DNA from: Hymenolepis diminuta
Taxonomy: Eukaryota; Platyhelminthes; Cestoda; Cyclophyllidea; Hymenolepididae
Reading direction: 5' to 3'
NCBI GenBank assembly: GCA_900708905.1
Contig: CAADRB010000002.1
Span: forward strand, 5,213,225 to 5,277,224
Length of the DNA stretch: 64,000 nt
Below the pieces are notes generated by a model. The model saw only the letters and a list, made by a program, of their open reading frames with translations. It searched no databases and was not told where the DNA came from. Numbering within the stretch: the stretch's first letter is position 1; each line of letters begins with the position of its first letter. Shown in pieces: positions 1 through 13,700 of this stretch. A program made the position numbers and the translations under genes.

Positions 1-1616
1 GAACTAAGTCATTTACATAGAAGAGAACTGTTTTAAAAAGTTTATAAGAGAAGCTATCATTTGTTATGGGCATTTTTAGGAATATTTATGTTAATCTTTA
101 TTGAGTCATGTCATCCATGCTCATTCTAGATTGCAATTAATTTTCAGAGGCTGTGTTTCTATCCCTTTCTCCACACTCGTCCTGGCTATGACAGTTGTCG
201 AAGCTCGCATGTTATTATCGTCCTCGATTGACATTTTTATGGCCGTTTATGACAGAAAGACCTGAGGTGACGCTATGTATAAGTTAATGCGAACGAAATA
301 AGCGTAGAAGATGGTTAAATTTTCAAATTGCGAAAATCCTCGATACAATCAAGTTGAGCGAAAGAAGGGCATTACAGGACTCTATTCACCTTTACTAAGC
401 CAGCACAAATTATGGTATTTAGTCAAGTTTAAAATTAGAAATTAAAGCTGACGTGCTTGTATATAAAGAAATGGGTTAAAACAAAGGTAACGATTTGATT
501 AGGTTTAAATAAATGATGAAATAACATCAAGCATTAGCATGAAGTCACATTTGGCACGTACATGTAGGTCAGGTCGGAGTATATTTGGACTACAATATTT
601 GAGCATGATCGGGCATCTATCAATTAGCTTCTCATTGAGGAAGCTAATGAATGCATTGCAACTTGTCAGTATGAATAAATTTGTTTATCACATGGTGATT
701 GAACTAATCAATACATCGATGTGATCACTATTAGAAAATTTTTCCCCCAAAATCGTTAAAGTAAAAGGATTTTTCAACACTTATCTTGGGCAAATAAATG
801 ACACCCTGGAGACTGTGTCAAAAGCCTAACCTTTTCTACACTTCTATTAACCAGTGTAGTTGGATATTTCGATCACCGAATATGTATCATTGTGCCATAC
901 CTTATACAATTGCTTCTTGTGCGCACCTCGACGCTCGTTAGGACTGCACGATAATCCGAGACTATGTAGAAGTAATGAAAAGGTTTGTACACCAAGAGGT
1001 TTTCGAATTTAATAGAAGTATATGTATATATATGTACGGGTCATGATCATGCACCTTATTATCGTCGGCTGTAACAAAATACTATTAGAAGGATAGAATG
1101 CTAGTTTCTGTTTACATTTTTTGGTTTAATTGTAGATTGGAGTAAGTTATTATTCGAATATAGTGGGGTTATGAAATGTTAGTATTCAATGTTAACCAGG
1201 GCTTTTCGTTGGTTTTATATCTTTTGAGCAAGCTATTTAATACTTTTAGTATGTAACTTGAGGCTGTGATTTATTAATAGATGAGATTTATTAGTATTTA
1301 CTTGTCAAGAAAAGATCAAGACAGAAGTAGTGAAGATTTTTATTATTTCCAACTCTTATTATTGTTAACTTCTACGGACAAACAAACAAACAAACAAACA
1401 AAAGTATAGCAAAGATGCAGGCATTGAAATGATTGTATTAGCATAAATTCATATAGAGTTAAATCCAAGGCATTTCTAATCGTATATTTTATACTTCAAA
1501 ACAGTGTATTGGTATCACTTTATATCGAGCAAAGGAATTTATCAATCTGAAAAAAATCAATGCTCCAATGGACTTAAAAATTGTTAGTCATATTTTCACC
1601 GTCGTTTTACTTTCAG
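1..1616 (+). other. Intronic sequence upstream of the first visible abl exon
   Basis: No kinase N-lobe, SH2 or SH3 coding sequence could be found here. The stretch ends in a good 3' splice acceptor (TTTACTTTCAG) just before 1617, so it is read as the right-hand part of an abl intron. It holds one CAAA microsatellite and otherwise unremarkable AT-rich sequence. Confidence 0.7.
1378..1402. repeat. (CAAA)n microsatellite
   Basis: About six uninterrupted copies of the tetranucleotide CAAA lie in an abl intron. It is a simple sequence repeat with no evident function. Confidence 0.9.
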
Positions 1617-1701
1617 GAGGATATTACCCTACGAGACGAATTCCTTCAGGAAGCTCGGTTGATGAAGAGTCTTCGGCACCCGAATCTTGTTCGACTTCTG
1701 G
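1617..1701 (+). CDS. ABL: abl exon: kinase N-lobe, alpha-C region
   Basis: Twenty-eight codons plus one base, read in phase 0 from the acceptor. It encodes [13 protein letters not shown] followed by [10 protein letters not shown]. The Glu of FLQEA is the alpha-C glutamate that pairs with the catalytic lysine, which lies on an upstream exon outside the window. It ends in G|GTAAGT, and the split Gly codon is completed at 9762. Confidence 0.95.
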
Positions 1702-4700
1702 GTAAGTTTAGTTAATTAAATCGGTCTTATTTTTTATTGAAGCACTATTTTGTTACTGTTACGCTTCTTCTACATCGTTAACTATCGTTTTTTATCCCAT
1801 CTCACACGTATTACATGGATTTATATGTTGGAGTTTAACTTATCTTCTTTCCCAAAACCAAATTTAGTTTATCTTTTTTCAACATATTTCTCACTCTCAT
1901 AGGTGTCTCCTATAATTCACGTCTCCCCATGTTATGGGGAAAAAGCTACCATCGGCAAACTGGTTCTGTTCTTTTTCCTTTTCACTCTCGATATTTTCAA
2001 TTTTAATTACTTCTGTAAGAACTAGGAGAGATACGGTAGTAAACATTCACACCCCCCTCTTCTTATTTCCCACACCCTGGCTACCAACGAAGCATAAAAT
2101 TGTGCAACTTTTGATCATAAAAAATCTTAAACTTATGAAAATAAGTAGATTCAAAGTTACAGGGATACCTGTTTCATTTTTTTTTCAATTTCGAGTGAGC
2201 AGGCTTTATGTTGAGATGTTGGCCATTCTCTTTTTGATAATCTGCTATTGTCGGTCTCAAAATTTAAAAAAATTCAAAACATTTGATACCTTGTTTAACT
2301 GTCTGAAACCTCTTTTTTTTCATACTCGTTCTACTATCTTCACAGTTTTTTACTGGTATTACTGAGCGGTAATTTTTGCAGTAACTATGCGGGCCACGTC
2401 ATGGCAAGTATTTATTTGTCTGTTTTTCTCTTCCCTCCTACCCTGAAGCGTTTTGGCCACTATCAAAGCCTAAAACCGCTGCTGCTTATCTGATTACAGC
2501 GATGATAGACGGTTGAGTGTACATATATGCCACGGCAATTTGTTGAATTACATCAGACTGAAACAGAAGCTCTGTCCAATATTTGAGCTATGTGCTTAGG
2601 ACACGGTTACTTCATTTCAGCTTGGTAATGTTATATGCTTATCTATGGTAATTAACAAAATGTTATTTCTTCTTTCTTTAAATAGGTTGTGTGATAATTA
2701 TCCTTATTAATAACTATTTCTAGCCCTAATGTACACTCCAAGTAAAGAGCATATCAGACATATTTTGCTGTTTCAATTTCATAAAGGAAATACGACAAGC
2801 TCAACAGCAAAAACACTCAGACACTTATGGGAGTGATGTTGTGAATGAAAAAACCTGTAGAAGGTGATTTTCTGTGGGTGGTTTCAGTCTGAAAGATGAA
2901 CCGAGAGCATGATGCTAAAAAATTCAATTCTGAGCAATTGCAAGTTAACATCGATGAAAATCCAACCCGCAATACTTGAGAACTGAGCAAAATCTGTCAC
3001 GTAAGCCGCTACATGACCATATAGAGGGAAATGAAAAGACTTAAAGGCAAAGTCTCAAAAGCTGGGAAATGGGTCCCCCACACGATTTGTGTGACCTGCT
3101 GTGTTTCACTGCGTTCTCGTGAACTTCAGGCACCTTTTGTTGACCGATTCATGACTGACAGCGACAAGAAGTGGACCCTTTACAACAATGTTAAGAGCAA
3201 AAGGCAGTGGCTAAGTCGTGGTTCAAAGCCAATTCCACAACCGAGAATTGGACTGCACCCGAAAAAATTCTTTTATGTGTATGGTGGGATTTGAAGGGAA
3301 TCGTTTATTATGAACTAATGGGTGACAATCAGACAATGACATCTGAAGTTTGCTGTCGGCAGCTAACTCATTTAGAAGTAGTTTTACAGGAAAAACGGTC
3401 TTCTTTGATCAATCGAAAAGGAGTGATCCTGCACCATGTCAGTGCCAGACCCCACACTTCAAGAGCAACCAAAAATCTCGCTGGAGAATTTGGCTGGGAA
3501 GTCATGCATCACCCGCCATATTCCCCCGATCTTACATCAACCGATTTTCTTCCTTTCAGGAGCTTAGAGAATCATTTAATGGGACAAAGGCTTACTCCAA
3601 GAGAAGAGGTTGAAATGAAGAAGCTAGTTTCTTTTTTGAGTCCAAACTTTCCAAATTCTATGAAGAAGGAATGAGAAAGCATATGGCAAGATGAGAAGAT
3701 GTAATTAATAAAAATGGTGACTATGTTGAACAATAAATAAATGTATTTTGACAAAATTTTTACTTTAATTCAAATTAAAAAATCGGCAGAATTTCTGTTA
3801 CAACCTGGTACTTTTCTCTCCTGATGTGGGATTTACTTTTCTCACACTCGAGAAAAGAGGGAGTCGAGTATCGATTTTCGATAGGGTTGGTCACATTCAT
3901 ACAAATAATCAATCACCTTAGCTCTTCCAAAATGAACTCAAACCAATGAATTTTTTGACGAAATAATTAATGTTTCGTAGCGATATTCTTCATTTGAATA
4001 ATTCCGGATCCCTTGATTTACATAGTCAATCGGTTTATGCTTAAAATCCTAGAAGCATGTGTGTAGTTGATTATTGACTGTCCAAAACTTTACCTTTACG
4101 TGTTACAGAGCTGTTTTAAATGCAAATCGGTATAAATTAATCTGTCTCACTGGTTCAAAATGGATTTGCATTTAACATTAACGATTAGTATTGGCCAGTA
4201 GATATGATGAATTTGTGTTATCTCTATGATGTCTCTTCTAATGATAATTTTCGGAGGAAATTTTCCCTTTAGAACGTAGGAATAAAAACGAATTCGAGGG
4301 TTTCATACTGCAAAGTAGCAGTGATTTTTTAAATCTATGTTTTCTCTAATTCGATAATTTTCATTTCAATGATCAAATCCTTTCTGATTCTACTTTACAT
4401 CTTTTCAGTTATTAGGGAATGAATGTATTTATAGGCAAAAAATTTATGCATCATGAAATTATTGCATTTGATAGCTATTCAATTGAAAAATCTGCCCACT
4501 CTCATATCACTTTATTTAGAAACAAGTCCACATGTTCAGGCTGAGGTCGTGTTTTCGATACATTTGTTATTCACTGAGAATTATGCCTTTATTGTAAACT
4601 GGGCTGAATCCTTGCAGTACAGACGGGATTTCCAAGCAATTTAGTCTTGAACTATTTTTTGCAAATACACTCACAGGGGGATTTGGTCGAGACAAAGTTC

Positions 4701-7700
4701 AATCCTAGTCTACGGTACACTGGTACGGAATCTGCCTACACACACAATAACTGGCAATCTGTCAAAGAAAGGGTTAATGACGTAGAAGTCACAATTGTGT
4801 TTGACTCATTCAACAAACGGAACATTTGTTAGAAGTACCACCAACGTGTTTAAATAGATGCATTACTCGGGAGTATTTAATCAAAAGCTCTCCGGAAGCT
4901 CAAAAAATTAAAAGATGAATTCCTTGCTGATCTTTACGTCATCTAGTGCCACTAGTCTAAGTTCAGAGGCATTATGGCTGTTGATGATTGCTGTGGCCGA
5001 AGAGGAGGTATCTAGCTTTCTTGTCGTTATTTATGAAGATTCTCTCCCGCAGAATGTCAGTACTTGGTTGGGAAAGCTTATTCAATGTAGTTTCTACTTT
5101 TAAGTGTAAGTCAGGCTGTTAATTTAGATACATTTTTCCCTCTATACATTGGTGGTGAACAAAGTGTGACCCGCATATGTTAATTTTTTTTGCGTATGTT
5201 CCAAAACAAGACTCATCTCTGTTGCCTTGTTTTTTCTAATCTGTCGGCTCGACGGTGGAAAAAAGGTCGGACGAATGCTGTCTCAGTGTTGATGTCATCT
5301 CCTCTACCTCTATTGGTGATATTTGTTATTTCGGCTATTTTGATTTTGAGGTGTTATTCTCTAACTTATTCGCGAATTTCCGTCGAATACTTCTAATAAT
5401 TTATAGCTCTATAAGGTATTATCGAATATTTGGTTTGTTCTGAACAGAACTCCTAACAATTGTTTAAACGGAGCTCGTTAATCAAGCACTAGATTACTGT
5501 TCTCCCATTTTAGTACATTTCGTGTTTTATGCTAGTCTTCCTAATTAAAAAGAATCTGATATCGAATAAATGACGCAATTCTAACAATTCAGTTCCCTTC
5601 GCTTCGTATGCCTTCTGTTGTGGGAAACTAGTTTTCACTTGCCTGAAAATATATTTTGGTAGGACATTCAAGCAGTAGTATGCTGAGAAATACTTAGATC
5701 TGTACAGAGGAATATATTAGTGGTTGTAGTCAAGTATCACAGTTGTTCATGCTCAACGATAGTATCTGTACATTAAGATTATCTATTATCAGTTGCTAGA
5801 GCTCAGTATTTTCTTAATATCTGGAGTCGACTACCGTAGATTGGCATCTTTGTTTATAACTAGTACTAACATTGTAAAGACTTATTTTGCCTTTGTCATT
5901 TATTAGAAATCGCTGGTCAATCCTTTGACCCGGTTTTAAGGAATTTCGATTGGTTTTCTTTTGATTGCACGCTTATAGCACAATCAAATGCAGTTAATTG
6001 TAGGCCTCAGTATGTAAACAATTAATTATCTACCCAGTTATGTTTATTTTAGAATGGAAATTATTTGGTTCAAATAATATCCTATATAACCTTTTACTAT
6101 TTACGCCATTTTTGTACTCTTATTTACATTTAAACATGCCTGCACATTCGAATGCATATCTGGATGTGGTCTTTTCTTCAAAGTTCGGAATCGTTCTCAT
6201 CTAATTTGAAAGTCTTTGATCCACAGTCGCGTTAATTCGTTTGGTCAATTCAAACAAGTAAATTACATGATCATTTTTCGCATCCCAGTTAATTTAATCA
6301 ATCGAATACGTGTAGTAGGTTTGTATAGTGCATAGGTAGGTATTATTTTTATAAAGATTTCAAACAATTGAAGTAGTAGTAGAACCTACTCTTCACACTT
6401 ATTTCTTTGAACCACATTGATCTAATATTCATTTATCGCAATTGATGGCGGTATCTGCAGTTTTCTAATTTTCGCTTAACATGCCGTTCCTTGTAAGCAT
6501 TTGCAGTTTGCTGTTTCTAAATTTGTGCCTTTCAAGGTTTTTACGATTTCCAGCCGATATCCCAGCCTGGAAGAGGGAAAACACAAGTTCTCGTTGTCAT
6601 TAGCGAGACTTGCTGCAGTCCGACTCGAACTATGCACAGTATAACGTAATTCATATTAGTTCACATTAAACAATATAAGGGTTAATCGTTATTTAAATAG
6701 TAACGAGAAAAACTATAAAGTGTAATATTAATTTCCTCAAGGGATATATATTTAATAAGTATTCATAATTGTATTTTCACCTTAACAAAAGCGATTACTG
6801 ATATTTGTGAAATACAGTCTGTTTCTTCAAAATTACTTACCGATTTCTCAATACTTAAGAATTATTATTCATGGGACAAATTTTATTGGATCATTTAGAA
6901 CCACCACTTAAAGTTAAGTATAAAGAAATATGTTCACTTTGGACTACCAGTATTAAAGACAAATATCTATATAATTTATAAATCACATTAAATGAAGGCG
7001 TTTTCCAATGCTCATCTTTGGTAGAATTTCTATATCGCGGAGTCTCATTGAAAAACTTCCAGTCAGTAAATTCATCCTTTTGCACAGTGTTAGCCAGCGA
7101 GACTAATAGTTTTGATAACCAGACCTACGCCGATACTTTTTGAACCTATGTGCCTTGCCGTTACGCACGAGAGCGTTACCGTTCCATCTTTTCCACTTCC
7201 ATAGTTCGCTTTTTCTATACATTCGTATACCTGGTCTCCGGATTTCGTCATCTTTCTCATACGACACAGACACACCCCTTCATAGTGATAATTGTATCGC
7301 ACAATCTCCCACAAGTCACCTCGATTGATTGAATGGTGCATGTATGTTTAGTTCCATGTAGTATTTGCGCTCTCAATGACATGCGTATAGAGCGATGATG
7401 GTGGTACATCTCTCTCGCTCGCTCACTCTGTGTGCAAAAGCCATTTCACAATGCCCGTTGTAGTATTTTATTCTATAAATACGCTACGAACTGATTCATC
7501 CCCTATTGTGAGGAACAGAGGCACAATTACTGTGAATTGATTATTATTTGGTGTGGATCTCTTTTCATATCGGCGTGCTAGTGATGGATAGGGCAGATTT
7601 AAAAGAATCCATACTATACTTGGTTATCATGATGAGACGAATCAGTAATAATAGGATTAATTTCTAAGCCCATCGTGGGAAATATTGGCACTTAAGTAGA

Positions 7701-10700
7701 GGGAAGATATCTTGAAGCCGTTCTTATGAAAAACTCGCATTCCACCACTCCTAGTGCTGACCGGAATTAATCAGTACGGTTGACTGCATCCAAATAACTG
7801 GATGTGCATCGATCTCATCGACCACTGCCACATCGGAACCCAAGACTAATATTGAAATACTTTTTTGTATAACCTTTAGATAGTGCGTCAAAGTAGGATG
7901 ATCGGGATGTAGTAAATTATCAGATGATAAATTAACTTGTTAATTAATCTAATAAAACTTATGAAGAAGAATGGCTATTAAGTAACGTTAATAGACCATA
8001 TTCGGTTGTCGTGTAAGAAAAGAACATGTAATTTTATGGGCTGTAAAAGTGTGCTTGGTAGTTTGACTGGATATTCGAAGAATTAACTATAACATGACCG
8101 TGTACATGGCAAGGCGGATTTTCTGTCATATTCAATTTTAGATGGACTACTTACAGTTTCACTGTTAGTTGTTTGAATGTTTGTTTTCACAATCATAAAT
8201 GCTAGACTTGTGAAAATCCACATTATGCACAATGTATAATTTTCGTTCTATAAAGGTTCCAGATGGGCGGAGACCGGACAGGCGCGAATGTGGTATGATC
8301 CAGTGCTTGAAAAAGGAAGATTTGAGACTCTCTTCCATTGTGACTAGAGAAGTATTAAATCGATGTTATTTTTGATAAGGCCACACCGCTTGTCATGATA
8401 TAAATTCAGCGACTAGGCGTAAAACGCGTGAAGCGGTACCTAGTCTAGTTTATTCAGGATTTAACTATGAAGCTGTGCTTATCTGTCCAAGCGTGTGCGA
8501 AATTTATGTTTTAAAATAGAAGGAACCTGTTCTTGCATGACACTTCGAATGTTTATGGAAGTATGTGGTTAAGTTGGTGATGGCAATTGCATTGGCTGCT
8601 TTAAAAGTATAATATTTGCCTTAATTGTAGATTTGAAACCTTTTGCGGGAGTGGGAGCCAATTCAAGGCCATATCTTGACTGTTTCGCCAACTTAATTCT
8701 CAAGCTTAAGTTATCTTATGAGTTTCGAACTCATGATACCTAATGTGTTATACACTTACTTGATTACTACACTATCGTCTATCTTTTTGCCATTTGTGGA
8801 TTTCTCATACTGACAAATAGCAGAGTGATTTTAATGGCCCTCATGGTAAAAAACAATGTAACATGTTTTAAGAATATAGGACAAATAAATAAATATTGGT
8901 ACGGTTTATGAATGTTTGTGTTTTTACATTTTAACCAGATTAAGTTTTCTTTAATTGTTGAATCGAAGCCCAACCCTTGACTTCTGTATATGAGTTCAGA
9001 TAGGACTTTTATCCGAACTAGAGAGGATGTCACGGTTATTATTTAATTGACAAGTCGCTATATAGCTATCTTGGTTTATATATCATAACTGGCTTTAGAA
9101 ACTCTGGTTCATGGAACTTAGTTATCAATTAAAAATCCGTCAATAAGGAGACTTACTTTTTTGTTAGGAGAATTTTGCCCAATTAGGTTTGCAGAGGGGT
9201 GAAGGAAGCAAAAAAATGACAAAAATATTAATTTTATGTAGAGTTAATTATCTCAAATTGAAGAAATGTTTAATAGGAGAAGTGTTCACAGCGCTTAACC
9301 CGGGTAGAGGAAAGGTATACTGACGAAGGTCTGAAGATATATTCAAATTCTACCACCCCTCTTGTTGACCCGAATTAACCAGTACAGTTGACCGCCCACA
9401 TTTCACTGGGTGAGTACCGATCTTGTTACCTCTAGCTTTGCAGACGTGCGGATTGACCACTGCACCATAGACGCATAACCATTGAGTTAAACTTTGTGAA
9501 ATTCATTTGGCCATCCCTCTACACGGCTATATTGAGGTGTGACTGATCATTGTAATTTTATAATAAGCCAGGTACCATCGACGCACCTTCGTAGTTCATA
9601 TTCTTGAATCGTAGATTACGGATAAGGATAAATGGTGCGCCTATATTCGGGTTCGCTTCATTTTTCAATACAGTATTACGTAAAATGAATAATGAAAGTA
9701 GCCTTTTCCTATCCTTTTATTTTATTACTCAACTAAATCACTCCACTTTCCTTTTTTGTAGGCGTCTGTACTCAGGAGCCGCCTTACTATATAATCACTG
9801 AATTCATGTGCAATGGAAATTTACTAGACTATCTTCGTACTCAACCTCGAAATGAGCTCACACCTCCAGTACTCCTGCAAATGGCTATCCACGTTTGCTG
9901 TGCCATGACGTATCTCGAAGAACACAATTTCATTCATCGGTACGTTTGTATTATATCGCGTAACTAAAGTCATTTTCTTAACACCTAATAAAGCTGATGA
10001 AGGAGAAATATTTTCTCTACACTCGTCTCATTTAAAATAAAGATGTTCTTAAACCACTGAGAAGTCCGCATTCTGTCCTACCTCTGACGATCATATTTTA
10101 ATCAGCGTGAATGATCGTTCATGTTGTAGTGTGCGTCGATCTTGTGGTCTCTGAATTGACGGACGTATTTTAAGGCCGCACTAGACTTAATTAATTAAAA
10201 GTGGGCAATTAATTATCGGTTCGGATCTTCTAATTACAACACTTCTCGCTATAATCGAAGTATGAAAAAAGAAGATTAACACGCCTTAATTGATCCAAGT
10301 ATCCATCATTTAACCGTTCTAGTTAATAAAATTTAGCTAAGAGTACAGTTGATATACAGGATAGCAATAAGATTGGGGTAAAGTGGGGACTAAGATTTAT
10401 ATGTTGGTTAAATAGGTAATGGGATTGCATAAGCCATTAACATAAGGTCGCATTTAAATTATAAATCAAGTCAGTGCACTTTTCTTTAAATTTTGATAAA
10501 TACCCAGACAAGCATCTGTTCTATATCGGTTTGTCTAAATCATAATAATAAATAACAGGCTATTCGGGATGGGAATCTTGGAAATAAATTATATTTCCAT
10601 CTATATATGCTGATTTGATACGTAAACAAGTTCGTTTACTGTTGGAGATTGGTGTTTTGGCATTGTACCAAAGCAACTCAGTACGCGTCAAGCGCATCTG

Positions 10701-13700
10701 AATGAGAATGCTTGCTTTTTGTTTCCGACTTGTAGAGGAGAAAAGTACTATACATCGAAACGCCTTTCGATATCCATTAGGCCTTTACGCTCTTTCACGT
10801 CCCTTTTTATTGGTTAATTGAGATGTCTCACTGACCTTTAGGCGAGATTTTTTCGTGTAGACTGTCTATAATAGTAACAATAGTTACCAATCGCAATAAG
10901 GATTACAATCACTGGGATGGGAAGTTCGACCTAACCCACTCTTTATTTATGTGGAATAATAATTCTATCTACTTTATTATCCCTATACATAAGTTATGGG
11001 TACACACTTTTTATCTGATAAATATGACTTTTATGTTATGTGGTGCTCTGTAATAACATTTAATCTCAAATGTCTGGGTAAATGCGCAATTCACTGGAAA
11101 TTTATGGTTTAATAAATGTTCAGATGGTTGTAGAAGATGTTTAAATCTTCCAATTGCGATAGTCCTCACTACAACCATGATGGGATTGGAGAAGGTCAGT
11201 GCTGAGACTGTATTCACTCAGATATTTATCGGAGAGCAGTTCTGAACTAAGCCAGCCCGAATAATGACACTTTGTTGTGTATTGCTAGCACATAATGTAT
11301 TAGTGTTTGGATAGAACGTAAGTAAGTTAAATAAACGGGGAAACAAAAAGTCAATGCGTTTACATATGGAGCGTCCGGTAACATTAAGTGAATTAGCATC
11401 ATTTTTAAAAGGCTAATTGTGAGTTTATATTGATCTGACATGTTTTTATCATGTTCAGAATCATTAATAATGTATTTGGGGAGTTGGTGCTTGTAATATT
11501 ACTGACTTCGCTAAAATCATAAGGTAGCAATAAAGGTACTATGAATTTTCATTCACTTATGAACACTACGCATTCTGAAACACGTGTATTTTAAAGTCTT
11601 GTTCTCCGTTTATCACCAATCCCTGGACTTGCGCCATTGAGTTTCAGACATGTTCAACTTTTCAAGATCTACCTTACATATATTAAGAACCATGAATTTT
11701 AGGCTATTTTAAGGTAGAATACAATGGATCTGATAAATGACAAGTTAGTTCCTATCGTGACTTATCTGAAAATATTTTTTTAATAACACCAAAAGTCCTG
11801 TCTGATATTTATTCTTATATGCAAAGTAAACATTGTGGGTCTGTTAAGTTAAAATCGGACGTAAACTGTGATCCGTATTCGTGCCATTTCATTCAATCAC
11901 CATCAATTTTAATCGTACTTTCCGATCTACTAGACATCTGTTGCAAACGAAATTCTCCTATTTCTCTCATTTCTGTTATTACGTACTCCCTATTATCTCC
12001 ATAGAGTACGGATCTACTCACATTGAGCGTCGATATGTCATTAGATTTAATGCGAATTTACATGTTCCATAATTACGCACTTTGTGAACTGCGCAGGTTG
12101 TGTACAAATCTGGTTAACACACTTCACTACCCACCTGCTTGCCTGTTTTTCTTACTTGAAATTAAATCTCTTGTATCCCTCTAACTTTATGTCTTTGTGA
12201 GTTTTTATTTATTCGGCAGCGTATGATTGGCAGCAAACATCTGAGGTAGTTGTGTAGTATCTGATAGTTGTGATTCTTGTTCCTGTTGGTAGTCTAAGTT
12301 TGTTTTGTATTATCCTCCTGTCTACTTCCGAAGATTAGGTTTTCGTGTGTTTTCCTCTTTTCTTGTCTTGTTAACATAGTTTTTGATTTCTTAGTACGTC
12401 ACCTGATCACCAAGACATTTTTCACCCGCATTTTTCATCCTCTTCTGCTTAGGACTATTTACCTTTTCCCCCTTACCTCCTCTGCGTCATGTGATTCTTC
12501 AGGCTCATCAATCCCCCAGAATTGTCATCGCAACTAGTTACAAAAAATAAAGTATCTTTGTCCTCGATCTAAAGTTTTCTTGCCTCGAAGTTTTGTTGTA
12601 TACTTTTGCCCATCTCTCATATTAAGAGTAGTCCCTTGACAAAAGAAGGCAAAAGTGATTTTGGAAAAGGCTGGTCATTAGAGAAAGAATTTACGGTTTA
12701 GTAAAGAACCCTCTCAAATTTGCTTTTTGCCACAATATCTTGTTATTATTAGTACTCATGGCTATGGAAAAACTCATAAATATATTTTTCTTGGAATAGC
12801 ACCTGACCATCCAAAATAGAAAAATAATCCAAGTTATGAGTGAAATGGGGAGAGGGATTGGAGTATATAATGAAGTCGGGATGTTAAAGGCCTTACTTTA
12901 CATAACTTTTAGGAACGTTGAGTTGATCAACCTCATGTAAAAGGTATAGTTAGTTTTGGAATATGCAAATGTCCCAAAGCTTACTTTTCATAATTTGGCC
13001 CCTGAATTTCTGGGTGAGTCTTGTCCATGGTATTTACAGCTTTTAGATTAGTTGATTTAATTGGTTGATTGGTCATGCCACTTCGATTCGTTTGTACTTT
13101 CTTATAGCTATGAACAAGTAGATAAGACTCGCAAGGCATTTTAAACCTAACAGAATTCACAAGAATTCTTCCTGATCCTTATTCCATGATTACCGTAAAC
13201 GGATGAGTACTTAAAAGGACGAAATATTAAAGCTTTTGGAGGTGAAATTGCAGAGCATGAGTTTTAATTGTGATGAATATGCTTGTGAATCGAGGTATTG
13301 ATGGTTAAGAACAAGTGATTGGGAAAAGGAATGGGATTTAAAAGATTTGAAATACTCCTTTTCGTTGGTTTCTGGTCACTGCATAAACGAGTCATTGATC
13401 CACGTACCATCTTAAAAGTTAATTTTTTTCAAACCAAACGGTCATGGTGAATAGTGGCACCTTTGGCTAATGTATTCCCACCGGCACTCTTCACACACTT
13501 GGTGGTGTGATGGTAGAAGGTAATGCCCCTCTTAAAAGTGGCCGCAACCTTTCCAGACCGTAACACCAAAGTGTTGTGCCCTCGCACAGCTAATCACCCT
13601 CACATTTCTCCTTTAATACATCCTTGTGCCTCTCGCTGTGGCCAGGCTGTGGTAACCATTAATTAAAAGTGTGCGCTATACTTCTAAAGGTCATTTTTGG

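Larger units (their letters stand above)
1702..9761 (+). other. abl intron (8.06 kb)
   Basis: It contains the decayed mariner element at 2683-3810 and two minus-strand SINE-like copies near its 3' end. A GC-richer block at about 7140-7440 has a CTCTCTCGCTCGCTCACTC run. The remaining ORFs show no recognisable protein. Confidence 0.85.

Noticed and set aside
1934..2365. 143-codon plus-strand ORF just after the first abl exon
   Set aside because: Phe/Leu/Ile/Ser-rich, read from a pyrimidine-rich intron. No homology recognised and it ends before the mariner.
13470..13570. GC-richer block with ACACTTGGTGGTGTGATGG, considered as a SINE head
   Set aside because: The blocks do not follow in the SINE order and the B-box-like part is missing.
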